Positions 8,856 to 15,945 of a stretch of DNA of 64,000 nucleotides are shown piece after piece. Below the pieces are notes generated by a model, which was not told where the DNA came from, did no database searches, and saw only the letters and a program-made list of their open reading frames with translations. The stretch's first letter is position 1, and every line of letters begins with the position of its first letter. The DNA comes from Roseofilum capinflatum BLCC-M114 (lineage in GTDB: Bacteria; Cyanobacteriota; Cyanobacteriia; Cyanobacteriales; Desertifilaceae): assembly GCF_030068505.1 (NCBI RefSeq), contig NZ_JAQOSO010000055.1:109912-173911 (forward strand), written 5' to 3'. A program made the translations under genes and the position numbers.

Positions 8856-9419
8856 TTACTCAGATTTGGGCAATTTTCGTTGTTTTTGGCTAGATTTCGG
8901 GGGTAAATCTGTTTTTTTAAGGGATTCCGTGGGTTCAGAGGGTGCAGAAGAGTCGATCGCCTGTTCCTCCTTTTTTCCTGGAGCTGATGCACTCGGAGAA
9001 GGTTGAGAAGATTCTAGGGGGGCATCTTCGACAAATAGCTCCTCTAATTCTGGAGCTGATTCTTCAGCCGATTCTGGTTCAGGGGGAGAGGTGGAGAGGT
9101 TCTCTTCTTCTTCTTCTTTTTCTTCTTCTGAGGAAGAAACTTCCGGTTCAGCCGTCTTTTTAATCCGGCGAATGGGAAAATTAGCAATCAAAGCTGTAGT
9201 GCGATCGCTATTTTCTATGGCAAACTCCAATTGTTCGTCATCAATCTCCACATAGCGAGACAGCACCGCCACAATATCATCCCGCATGGCATTGAGCATT
9301 CCTGGACTAATCCCCGCTCGGTCATAAGCCAGCACCAACTTCAAGCGCTGTTTAACCTCCTCACGACTAGACGGGCGAGTTTTCCAGGGAAGAAAGCGTT
9401 CTAGAAGATTGTTTAACAT
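8856..9419 (-). CDS. minE: MinE with a long acidic C-terminal tail
   Basis: The topological specificity factor that drives MinD off the membrane and places the division site. Residues 1-~88 form a normal MinE: an N-terminal amphipathic membrane helix (MLNNLLERFLPW), the contact segment AKQRLKLVLAYDRAGISPGM-like with LKLVLAYDRAG, and the dimerisation beta strands. Residues ~92-187 form a Glu/Ser/Pro-rich disordered tail that roughly doubles the usual length (~90-100 residues). It lies downstream of minD, separated by a heptamer repeat array. Confidence 0.92.
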   Translation of the reverse strand: MLNNLLERFLPWKTRPSSREEVKQRLKLVLAYDRAGISPGMLNAMRDDIVAVLSRYVEIDDEQLEFAIENSDRTTALIANFPIRRIKKTAEPEVSSSEEEKEEEEENLSTSPPEPESAEESAPELEELFVEDAPLESSQPSPSASAPGKKEEQAIDSSAPSEPTESLKKTDLPPKSSQKQRKLPKSE

Positions 9420-9467
9420 AGGGAGTAGGGAGTGGGGAGTAGGGAGTGGGGAGTGGGGAGTGGGGAT
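9420..9467. repeat. heptamer repeat array between minD and minE
   Basis: About seven tandem copies of GGGAGTA/GGGAGTG, the reverse-complement form of the ATTCCCC-type arrays at 3175 and 29888, fill the 57-bp minD-minE spacer up to the minE start codon. The array therefore lies in the minE ribosome-loading region. Confidence 0.75.
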
Positions 9468-9476
9468 TCACGCTGC

Positions 9477-10283
9477 TCATCCCTTGCGGAACATCTGAAA
9501 CAAGCGGCTGAAGAAATTTCCTTGGGGGGGAGCCAAATCGAGAAAGGGGACTTTTTCCCCTTCCAGACGGCGAGCAATATTACCGTAGGCCATTCCTGGT
9601 AAAGAGGACTCTCCAGCACCAGATAGTACCAGGGGTTCCCCTCGGTTAGTAGAGACAATCACCCGTTCATCATCGGGAATAATCCCCAAGAGGGGAATGG
9701 CGAGAATTTCCTGAACATCCTGAACCGACATCATGTCATTGGCTTCCACCATGTTGGGGCGAATGCGATTGACAATTAAGCGAATTTTACGAATACTGTT
9801 AGCTTCCAACAGACCAATCACCCGGTCAGCATCCCGTACAGCCGCAATTTCGGGGGTGGTGACAATCACGGCTTCTTGTGCTGCGGCGATCGCATTTTGG
9901 AACCCCATTTCAATCCCGGCCGGACAATCGACGATCACATAATCAAAGCTGGGACTCAAGCGATGAATCAACTTAGCCATCTGATCGGGAGTAATGGCAT
10001 CTTTGGTGCGATTTTGAGCTGCTGGTAATAGCACCAACTTCGACTGACGCTTATCTCGGACTAAGGCTTGTTCTAAGCGGCACTCTCCCGCAATCACTTC
10101 CACTGCGGTATAGACAATCCGGTTTTCTAAACCGAGGAGCAGATCCAAATTCCTCAAGCCAAAATCGGCATCAACTAGGACGACTCGTCGTCCCCGTTGA
10201 GCCAGAGCCATTCCTAAATTAGCGGTGCAGGTGGTTTTACCTACTCCTCCCTTTCCTGATGTAACGACGATAATACGGCTCAT
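9477..10283 (-). CDS. minD: septum-site determining ATPase MinD
   Basis: The 268-residue ParA/MinD ATPase cycles on the inner membrane to recruit MinC and keep division at mid-cell. The deviant Walker A motif GKGGVGKT is at residues 10-17, Walker B is in VIVDCPAGIE, and the VLVDADFGLRNLDLLLG segment is typical. The C-terminal amphipathic membrane-targeting helix (NFFSRLFQMFRKG) is present. Family length is normal. It is transcribed leftward before minE. Its usual upstream neighbour minC is displaced ~3.2 kb by an inserted cassette. Confidence 0.96.
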   Translation of the reverse strand: MSRIIVVTSGKGGVGKTTCTANLGMALAQRGRRVVLVDADFGLRNLDLLLGLENRIVYTAVEVIAGECRLEQALVRDKRQSKLVLLPAAQNRTKDAITPDQMAKLIHRLSPSFDYVIVDCPAGIEMGFQNAIAAAQEAVIVTTPEIAAVRDADRVIGLLEANSIRKIRLIVNRIRPNMVEANDMMSVQDVQEILAIPLLGIIPDDERVIVSTNRGEPLVLSGAGESSLPGMAYGNIARRLEGEKVPFLDLAPPQGNFFSRLFQMFRKG

Positions 10284-10313
10284 GATGGCGATTTCTTTGG
10301 CAGGGTCACGGCT

Positions 10314-10349
10314 GTTGATTATAGCAAGGCAGTTTAGGGTTTTAACAGA
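10314..10349. repeat. 36-bp direct repeat, left copy
   Basis: The 36 bases starting GTTGATTATAGCAAGGCAGT are identical to 13514-13549, exactly 3200 bp away. In both places a 5-base gap separates the repeat from a minC stop codon, so it is the 3' flank of minC, present twice. Confidence 0.95.
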
Positions 10350-10354
10350 GTTGA

Positions 10355-10456
10355 TTAAACTTTATGAACCGGTTGATCCAGGGTCTCCTCTGGAGGAGCT
10401 GCATCTAAGCTGACAGCAAACCTTAAGGATGCGGGAGATATAGAAGAATCAGGCAT
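10355..10456 (-). pseudogene. collapsed second copy of minC (minC')
   Basis: Read on the minus strand, the ATG at 10456 opens a 33-codon frame whose residues 1-30 align without gaps to MinC from MPESSVSPASL through DQPV. It then jumps after one residue to the last codons, ending KV-stop. Homology continues upstream of the start (GCGATCGCTC and the CATTATAT box, to about 10497) and downstream (36-bp repeat). Over the 5' region I count roughly 105 of 129 bases identical to the intact minC. It is best read as a second minC whose ~280 central codons were deleted. Whether the micro-ORF is translated is unknown. Confidence 0.85.
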
Positions 10457-10576
10457 GAGCGATCGCCCTTTTGGTATTGATTTATAGAACATTATATTTT
10501 ATCAGGGTTGGCTATGGGTTATTTGTCCTGTTATTTTTCACTATCCCCTTATGGATCTAAGCACCGCCTATTCTGT

Positions 10577-11449
10577 TCAAGCTGGTTCATGAATAACCAC
10601 TTTCTCAATCATATTACTGGAAATTTCTTTTAACCAATGGTCTAGACTTTCTTTTTGAAAATTGGGTACACCAAGGTGAAATTCACCAGCATAATATCCT
10701 TCTTGTTCCAATCCAACTGTATCTACATTCTGTTCACCCAGATAGTGAAGAGTTTTTTCTTGTTCTGATTGACTTGCAAATCTCCTCCCTTTTTTCAAAA
10801 TAAAATCACTCCTTAAAAGAGTGTATTCGTGATCTCCAAACACCTTTTCAATTGAATTGGAATAAAAAGCTCTATAGATCACAAAAGCAAATAATGGACT
10901 ATTTTTTTGAGCCGATATGATTGGAAAGACTTGCTCAAAGAAATATTCACCAATATAGGCAAGAGAACCAGTTGCTATAAACAGATCGGCTTGAGCAACA
11001 ACCTGTTTAAAGTCTTCCGGAATTTCTTCATTTTTCATATCAAAGCAATAAGATTTTTCACACAAATTCACCTGTTCTGAAAAATCCATTGCCGGTTTAG
11101 AGCTATCGGCCACATAAAATCGATATTCTGTGTGACGAACTTTTTGATAGGCATAAAATGATTCTATTTCATCCCATGTTTTATTTTCTTTTTCAACAAA
11201 AAAATCAATTAAATCCTCTAGCCTCAAATCATGAAGTAAAAGACTAGAAATAATGCCATAAGATGCTCCAATATCTACAATGTTGATTGGACGTTTAAGT
11301 TCGCTATATAGTTTTTTCACCAAAGGCTTGAGATAGTTTAGCGCATAGCTAGGAACTTGATACTCTTGTTCAGACACCATTTTCAAATAGGGGACTGGAG
11401 TTACGTGAGTATAAACTCCTGACCAATCTTTTTTCTCGCTAATATCCAT
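10577..11449 (-). CDS. class I SAM-dependent methyltransferase-like protein (cassette gene 3)
   Basis: The 290-residue protein has a Rossmann-type methyltransferase signature: motif I is INIVDIGASYGI at about residues 56-67, with acidic residues downstream (VADSS, FIATGSLAYI) in positions expected for a SAM-binding fold. The substrate is unknown; the sequence does not match a familiar O-, N- or C-methyltransferase that I recognise. It starts 2 bp after the DUF3326 gene, so translation is probably coupled. The gene is AT-rich against its neighbours and has no GCGATCGC octamer, suggesting transfer. The flanking minC copies support insertion. Confidence 0.65.
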   Translation of the reverse strand: MDISEKKDWSGVYTHVTPVPYLKMVSEQEYQVPSYALNYLKPLVKKLYSELKRPINIVDIGASYGIISSLLLHDLRLEDLIDFFVEKENKTWDEIESFYAYQKVRHTEYRFYVADSSKPAMDFSEQVNLCEKSYCFDMKNEEIPEDFKQVVAQADLFIATGSLAYIGEYFFEQVFPIISAQKNSPLFAFVIYRAFYSNSIEKVFGDHEYTLLRSDFILKKGRRFASQSEQEKTLHYLGEQNVDTVGLEQEGYYAGEFHLGVPNFQKESLDHWLKEISSNMIEKVVIHEPA

Positions 11450-11451
11450 AA

Positions 11452-12714
11452 TTATTTTTCTTTGAAAAGGAACGTTTCTAAGGGTCTAGATAGGCTGGCT
11501 AAATTGATCCCATTTTTCAGTGCTAATATTATTCCAGCAGCTTCAGCATAACTCGTAACTTCAATTACATTATTTAATTTAAGTTTCGACTGAGATATAT
11601 CTAAAATGGTCTGGTTTTCATGAACTGCAATCACAGGTATATTGTATTTTTGTGCTTGTAAAACTGGCACACCGCCTAAACAAGTTGCAGGGATAACCAC
11701 TGCCAAAACATTATTAACATTAACAATATCAGCTATGCGAGTGTTGGTTTGTATCTTAATTTGTGGAGCTTTGTGTAATCCAACTAAGATACAAGCTAAA
11801 CCACTGGTAGATGCCATCTCCCCTGCCCCTCTCGCATCAACAACATTTTCTTTCAAATCTAAATCTTTAATGTTCATCAATGGAGCGTGAGCGACTGGTA
11901 TTTTGAATTTTTTCATTATGAGGTGAGAAATAATTGCTTCAACGCCACCTACTGGATTAGGACATTCACCCCTAAAATGTCTAGCATACATTTCAGAAGG
12001 GAGATCTTGAACATTGGTTGTAACCGCTATAGCATTAGCGCCCTTTTGAATCAGTTCTTGACTGGCATTCAATAGCACTTCTGGATTATCTACAGTGCCA
12101 ACAAATGCTCCAACCTCATTCTGAATACATCGACTGTAAATCCGTTCATCTGTAATGATAGGATCTATAATATTAACACCATAAATCGCTCGAATGGCAT
12201 TGATAATATTGAACAGAATATCAATTTTCCAACTTTCTGATTTTTCAATAATTAGTCCAACTGTATTAGCATAAGGAAGATAAAAATTAACCATTCCTTG
12301 AGAAAACAAATCAATGGAATGTCCTTCCGCATAGACAACATTCTCCTTTAAATTGATGAAATTGGAAGCATTCACCGTATTGGGGTTAGTCACTAAATAA
12401 TCAACTGTCGTGGCTAATAAGTTAGCGGTTGGTGTCGCATCACCAGCATAGCCACCTATACTACAACCAATCCCCGTTGGAACCAGATTAATTACTACAC
12501 TTTTCTGTGGATAATATTCTGCTTCTACCGATTGATTGAGTTCAGAGAAATTATCAGTGTATAGGGTGGCTTCAATAGCAATATACTCCTCTTCTATTTT
12601 GCTGATGTACCACCGAATCACATTTTTACCAATGACTTTTTTTATGACATCAACCCATGGCATATTATCCGGAATTTCAGACTTATTGATGCGATATTGT
12701 TTGTTCTTAATCAT
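11452..12714 (-). CDS. DUF3326-family protein (cassette gene 2)
   Basis: The 420-residue protein resembles DUF3326, a family of cyanobacteria and plants without an assigned function. Recognisable blocks are VPTGIGCSIGGYAGDATP (~98-115), the GHSIDLF segment, GGVEAIISH, DARGAGEMASTSGLACILVG and IPATCLGGVP. Several Gly-rich loops look like ligand- or nucleotide-binding turns. The first ~90 residues look like an extra N-terminal domain. It lies between a sulfotransferase and a methyltransferase in a tight leftward operon, so it probably acts on the same small molecule. The reaction is unknown. The base composition is AT-rich. Confidence 0.7.
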   Translation of the reverse strand: MIKNKQYRINKSEIPDNMPWVDVIKKVIGKNVIRWYISKIEEEYIAIEATLYTDNFSELNQSVEAEYYPQKSVVINLVPTGIGCSIGGYAGDATPTANLLATTVDYLVTNPNTVNASNFINLKENVVYAEGHSIDLFSQGMVNFYLPYANTVGLIIEKSESWKIDILFNIINAIRAIYGVNIIDPIITDERIYSRCIQNEVGAFVGTVDNPEVLLNASQELIQKGANAIAVTTNVQDLPSEMYARHFRGECPNPVGGVEAIISHLIMKKFKIPVAHAPLMNIKDLDLKENVVDARGAGEMASTSGLACILVGLHKAPQIKIQTNTRIADIVNVNNVLAVVIPATCLGGVPVLQAQKYNIPVIAVHENQTILDISQSKLKLNNVIEVTSYAEAAGIILALKNGINLASLSRPLETFLFKEK

Positions 12715-12746
12715 AAAATGAGGTTCTGTTCTTTCTAACCATTTAT

Positions 12747-13502
12747 TTAGAGGACTATACGGTACTCATATAGTTTATCATAAAAAGGTAAACATTTTTC
12801 AGTAATAGAACTTAAATATTTGGGCAAGGTTATCTCTTGCTGAGTGAAAGGAATAAACCCACTTGAATTAACAATTGTTGTATACCAACTTTTTGCCCAT
12901 AGTGGGTCAGTCTCTCTGATTCCACTCTCCCAAGTTAACATGCGATCGGAATAATCTCGACCAAGGTGAGTGCATAATGCCTGTAAAACCTTGCGAGGAT
13001 TTTTGATAAGGTCAGTCGAATCCACTACTAAGGGATCTTTTCCCGTCCATTTCTGAAGCCTTCTGAAAAGATTATACAGGTCTTCTAATCCAATTTCCTC
13101 TAAAGTGAAGTCTTTTGGATAATGATATACATTTTGTCTAGAAGCGATAATTTCGCGAGGATGCCTGATTAAAAAGAAGTTTTCAAAATTCAACAACCAG
13201 TCTAAATCAAGATTTTTAGGAAGATTATTGGCTGTATGTTTTTGAAATGAAAAACTGGCTCCTTGTGGTAAATCACCAGTTATTTTTAGGATAACCTTTT
13301 GATAATCTGTTTCGTAATGTTCAATAATCTCCGATCTATGGGGATGGTCAACTTCTTGTGTGGCCAGATAAGGAGGATACAATGGCTCATCAAAAACCAC
13401 ACACCCATCTAATTGCTGAAAAGCTCGCGTCATCAGTGTGGAGCGGCTTCTGGCACAAGTCCACATAGCAATGTGCTTTTTGGGGCTAACTTTTTTGACC
13501 AT
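12747..13502 (-). CDS. PAPS-type sulfotransferase-like protein (cassette gene 1)
   Basis: The 251-residue protein has the sulfotransferase fold: a 5'-phosphosulfate loop near the N-terminus (WTCARSRSTLMTRAF, ~14-28), a 3'-phosphate motif (FLIRHPREIIASRQ) and a later VVDSTDLIKNPRKVL block found in cyanobacterial and plant sulfotransferase-like proteins. It would transfer sulfate from PAPS to an unknown acceptor. It is the first gene of the cassette: its ATG lies 11 bp from the duplicated minC 3' flank, leaving almost no room for its own promoter. It is therefore probably read from minC. 32 bp separate it from the DUF3326 gene. Confidence 0.7.
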   Translation of the reverse strand: MVKKVSPKKHIAMWTCARSRSTLMTRAFQQLDGCVVFDEPLYPPYLATQEVDHPHRSEIIEHYETDYQKVILKITGDLPQGASFSFQKHTANNLPKNLDLDWLLNFENFFLIRHPREIIASRQNVYHYPKDFTLEEIGLEDLYNLFRRLQKWTGKDPLVVDSTDLIKNPRKVLQALCTHLGRDYSDRMLTWESGIRETDPLWAKSWYTTIVNSSGFIPFTQQEITLPKYLSSITEKCLPFYDKLYEYRIVL

Positions 13503-13513
13503 ATTATTAATCG

Positions 13514-13549
13514 GTTGATTATAGCAAGGCAGTTTAGGGTTTTAACAGA
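13514..13549. repeat. 36-bp direct repeat, right copy
   Basis: Identical to 10314-10349. It is the natural 3' flank of the intact minC and marks the right edge of the inserted cassette, which therefore spans about 10498-13513. Confidence 0.95.
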
Positions 13550-13554
13550 TGGGG

Positions 13555-14514
13555 TTAAACTTCGGGTTGTTCATCGGCTAGAGCTTGACGGACTTTCTGA
13601 AACTCCATGGCTCCAGCAATGCGAATGCCTTCGGGGGTGGCGTAGGCGACTTCTGGATAGGGTTTGGGTAAGGAATGTTGAGGCGCTCTGGCGACTTGAC
13701 CGGCGATCCGCACTTGAGTCGGTTCCATGTCTAAGGCCATGATCACACATTCGGGGTTCCCGATCGCCCCGGCATGGGCCACACCTCGCAGTCTTCCCCA
13801 AACCAGGATATCGCCATCAGCGACAACAGAGGCTCCGGGATTGACATCTCCTTGGATAATGACGGTTCCTTTATGGCGAATTTCTACCCCCGATCGCAAG
13901 GTGGTATGCAGATAGAGGGGTTCTTCTTGCAGTTGTAGGGGTTGGGAGGGAGCCGACTTGAGGGGATCGGTGCGCGTTACTTGTTGCACCGAATAGCCGG
14001 AAGTGGCAGCAGCCACGGCAGTTTGGCGGCGTTGGGTTTCGACTTGTTCTAACTCAAGCTTAGATTGTTTGAGGATATCGGCGATCGCCTGCAATTGGCG
14101 CATATCCAACAAGCGATCTTGAGCGATTAAATGAACGGGTACATTCGATTCTCGCAGGCGATCGCTCCCCTTGAGCAACACCTGAATCTGTTGAAACAAC
14201 TCCGTCCAAGTACAGCTTAATTCTCCCTCTGGCGGTAAAACCAGACAAAAATGGGAGCCTTGGGACTTCAAGCGCACCGGAATATCTTTCAACTGTTGCT
14301 TTTCCGGTGGCATTTCTTGGCCATCAAGTTCCGCATCCGGAGGATGATCCCCTTCTGGTTGAGCCTCATCTTGGCTTACAGGTGCTTCTGAAGGCATCGG
14401 ATCAACCGGTTGATCTGGGGTTTCTTCTGGAGTTGGGTCATCTAAGCTAACAGCAAACGTTAAGGAAGCGGGAGAAACAGAAGATTCAGGCATGAGCGAT
14501 CGCACTCTCGGCAT
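13555..14514 (-). CDS. minC: septum-site determining protein MinC
   Basis: The division inhibitor recruited by MinD to block FtsZ ring assembly away from mid-cell. The 319-residue product has an acidic, Pro-rich N-terminal stretch (~20-75), a MinC N-domain (~80-165) and the C-terminal beta-helix MinC domain (~205-300; RSGVEIRHKGTVIIQGDVNPGA, with VWGRLRGVAHAGAIG). The start is either the ATG at 14514 or the one at 14493; in the decayed second copy only the latter is conserved (the former is ATA), which favours 14493. It is first in a leftward run minC-cassette-minD-minE. Confidence 0.92.
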   Translation of the reverse strand: MPRVRSLMPESSVSPASLTFAVSLDDPTPEETPDQPVDPMPSEAPVSQDEAQPEGDHPPDAELDGQEMPPEKQQLKDIPVRLKSQGSHFCLVLPPEGELSCTWTELFQQIQVLLKGSDRLRESNVPVHLIAQDRLLDMRQLQAIADILKQSKLELEQVETQRRQTAVAAATSGYSVQQVTRTDPLKSAPSQPLQLQEEPLYLHTTLRSGVEIRHKGTVIIQGDVNPGASVVADGDILVWGRLRGVAHAGAIGNPECVIMALDMEPTQVRIAGQVARAPQHSLPKPYPEVAYATPEGIRIAGAMEFQKVRQALADEQPEV

Positions 14515-14571
14515 GGCTTTTTAGAGCATTATATAGCCCTAGGTGCTAGTCATCGTCAAAAGTCCCTGCTA

Positions 14572-15945
14572 TCAATGAGGGCGATCTTGGAGGGGCAAAT
14601 GAATGCAGAACTGTGTTCCTTTACCGAGTTGGGAGTGGACTTCCAGGCTGCCTCCGTGGGTTTTGACCACAATTTGGTGCGCGATCGCCATTCCCAAACC
14701 CGTCCCTTTGCCAACTTTCTTAGTCGTAAATCCTTGCTCGAAAATGCGTGCTTTTACTTCTCCTGGCATTCCTATTCCATTGTCAGCAATTCCGACCATA
14801 AGACTCTTCCGATCTTCGTTTATTTTTGTGGTTAGGGTAATGCGATTCGGGGCGTTTTTGATTTCTGCAAATGTTTTGCCCGCATTACTTTCATCCAGGG
14901 CATCAATCGCATTAGCCAAGAGATTCATAAACACTTGATTGATTTGCCCAGCATAGCATTTAATTGCGGGGATATCCCCATAGTTTTTGACAATTTCGAT
15001 AGCCGGGCGGTGTTCGTTAGCTTTGAGGCGATACTTTAGGATTAACAGCGTACTATCGAGTCCTTCGTGTAGATCAAATTCAGTTTCCTTATCAGTATCT
15101 GTGCGAGACAAGGTTCGCAAAGATTTACTAATCTTTTCAATACGCTTTACCCCATCTACCATAGATTTGATCAGTTTAGGAAGGTCTTCAGTCAAAAAAT
15201 CCAATTCTATTTCTTCAGCATTTTCTTCAATTTCAGGTGTCGGTGAACATTGCTCTTGATAGATCGATAAATGACCCAGTAAATCGTCAACATATCCCAG
15301 GGCATACTTAAGATTACCTTGGATAAAATTCAAGGGATTATTAATTTCGTGTGCCACCCCTGCTACCAAACCACCCAGAGTTGACATTTTTTCAGTTTTA
15401 ATGAGTTGTAATTGAGTCTTTTGTAATTCCTTATATTGATTCTGCAATACTTTATTTGCTTCCTCTAACGATTGATTAAGTTGTCGAAGCTCAATATTTT
15501 GTTCAACAATTGTTTCTGCTTGAATGACATTCGTTTCTTGTAATTTTTTCTTCATTTGGTACAGGTTTAGATGAGTTTCCACCCGTGCCAAAACCTCCTC
15601 TGCTTGAAATGGCTTGCTAATATAATCTACCCCACCCACTTCAAAAGCTTTTACCTTATCAAAGGTTTCATTTAAGGCACTAATAAAAATTACAGGAATA
15701 TTTTCAGTTAATTCGTCAGCCTTCAGTTTCTCACAGACTTCATAGCCATTAATTTCTGGCATCTGGATATCAAGCAACACTAAATCTGGGAGAGAATAAG
15801 CAATTCCCTCAAGAGCGAGTTTACCCCTAGGAAAAGGACGCACATCATAACCCGCATTCTCCAACAAATTACAAAGTAGATGCAAGTTAGCTACCGTATC
15901 GTCAACCACAGCAATTTGACCTAGGGGTAAATTCTCATTGTTCAT
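14572..15945 (-). CDS. response-regulator/histidine-kinase hybrid
   Basis: The 457-residue cytosolic hybrid has an N-terminal receiver (phospho-acceptor D59 in LVLLDIQMPE, Lys in SKPF), a coiled-coil linker (~125-185), a dimerisation/phospho-acceptor domain with H199 in AGVAHEINNPLNF, and a HATPase (N, G1 and G2 boxes: GIADNGIGMPG, GKGTGLGMAIAHQ). A receiver placed before the kinase is a common cyanobacterial arrangement in which input comes from another kinase. Its start overlaps the stop of the next sensor kinase by 4 bases, so the pair is co-translated and probably forms one phosphorelay. The signal is unknown. Confidence 0.85.
   Translation of the reverse strand: MNNENLPLGQIAVVDDTVANLHLLCNLLENAGYDVRPFPRGKLALEGIAYSLPDLVLLDIQMPEINGYEVCEKLKADELTENIPVIFISALNETFDKVKAFEVGGVDYISKPFQAEEVLARVETHLNLYQMKKKLQETNVIQAETIVEQNIELRQLNQSLEEANKVLQNQYKELQKTQLQLIKTEKMSTLGGLVAGVAHEINNPLNFIQGNLKYALGYVDDLLGHLSIYQEQCSPTPEIEENAEEIELDFLTEDLPKLIKSMVDGVKRIEKISKSLRTLSRTDTDKETEFDLHEGLDSTLLILKYRLKANEHRPAIEIVKNYGDIPAIKCYAGQINQVFMNLLANAIDALDESNAGKTFAEIKNAPNRITLTTKINEDRKSLMVGIADNGIGMPGEVKARIFEQGFTTKKVGKGTGLGMAIAHQIVVKTHGGSLEVHSQLGKGTQFCIHLPLQDRPH

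Noticed and set aside
10577-13502. Cassette as part of a prophage or transposon
   Set aside because: No integrase, transposase, terminal inverted repeats or target duplication; the only flanking repeats are pieces of minC.
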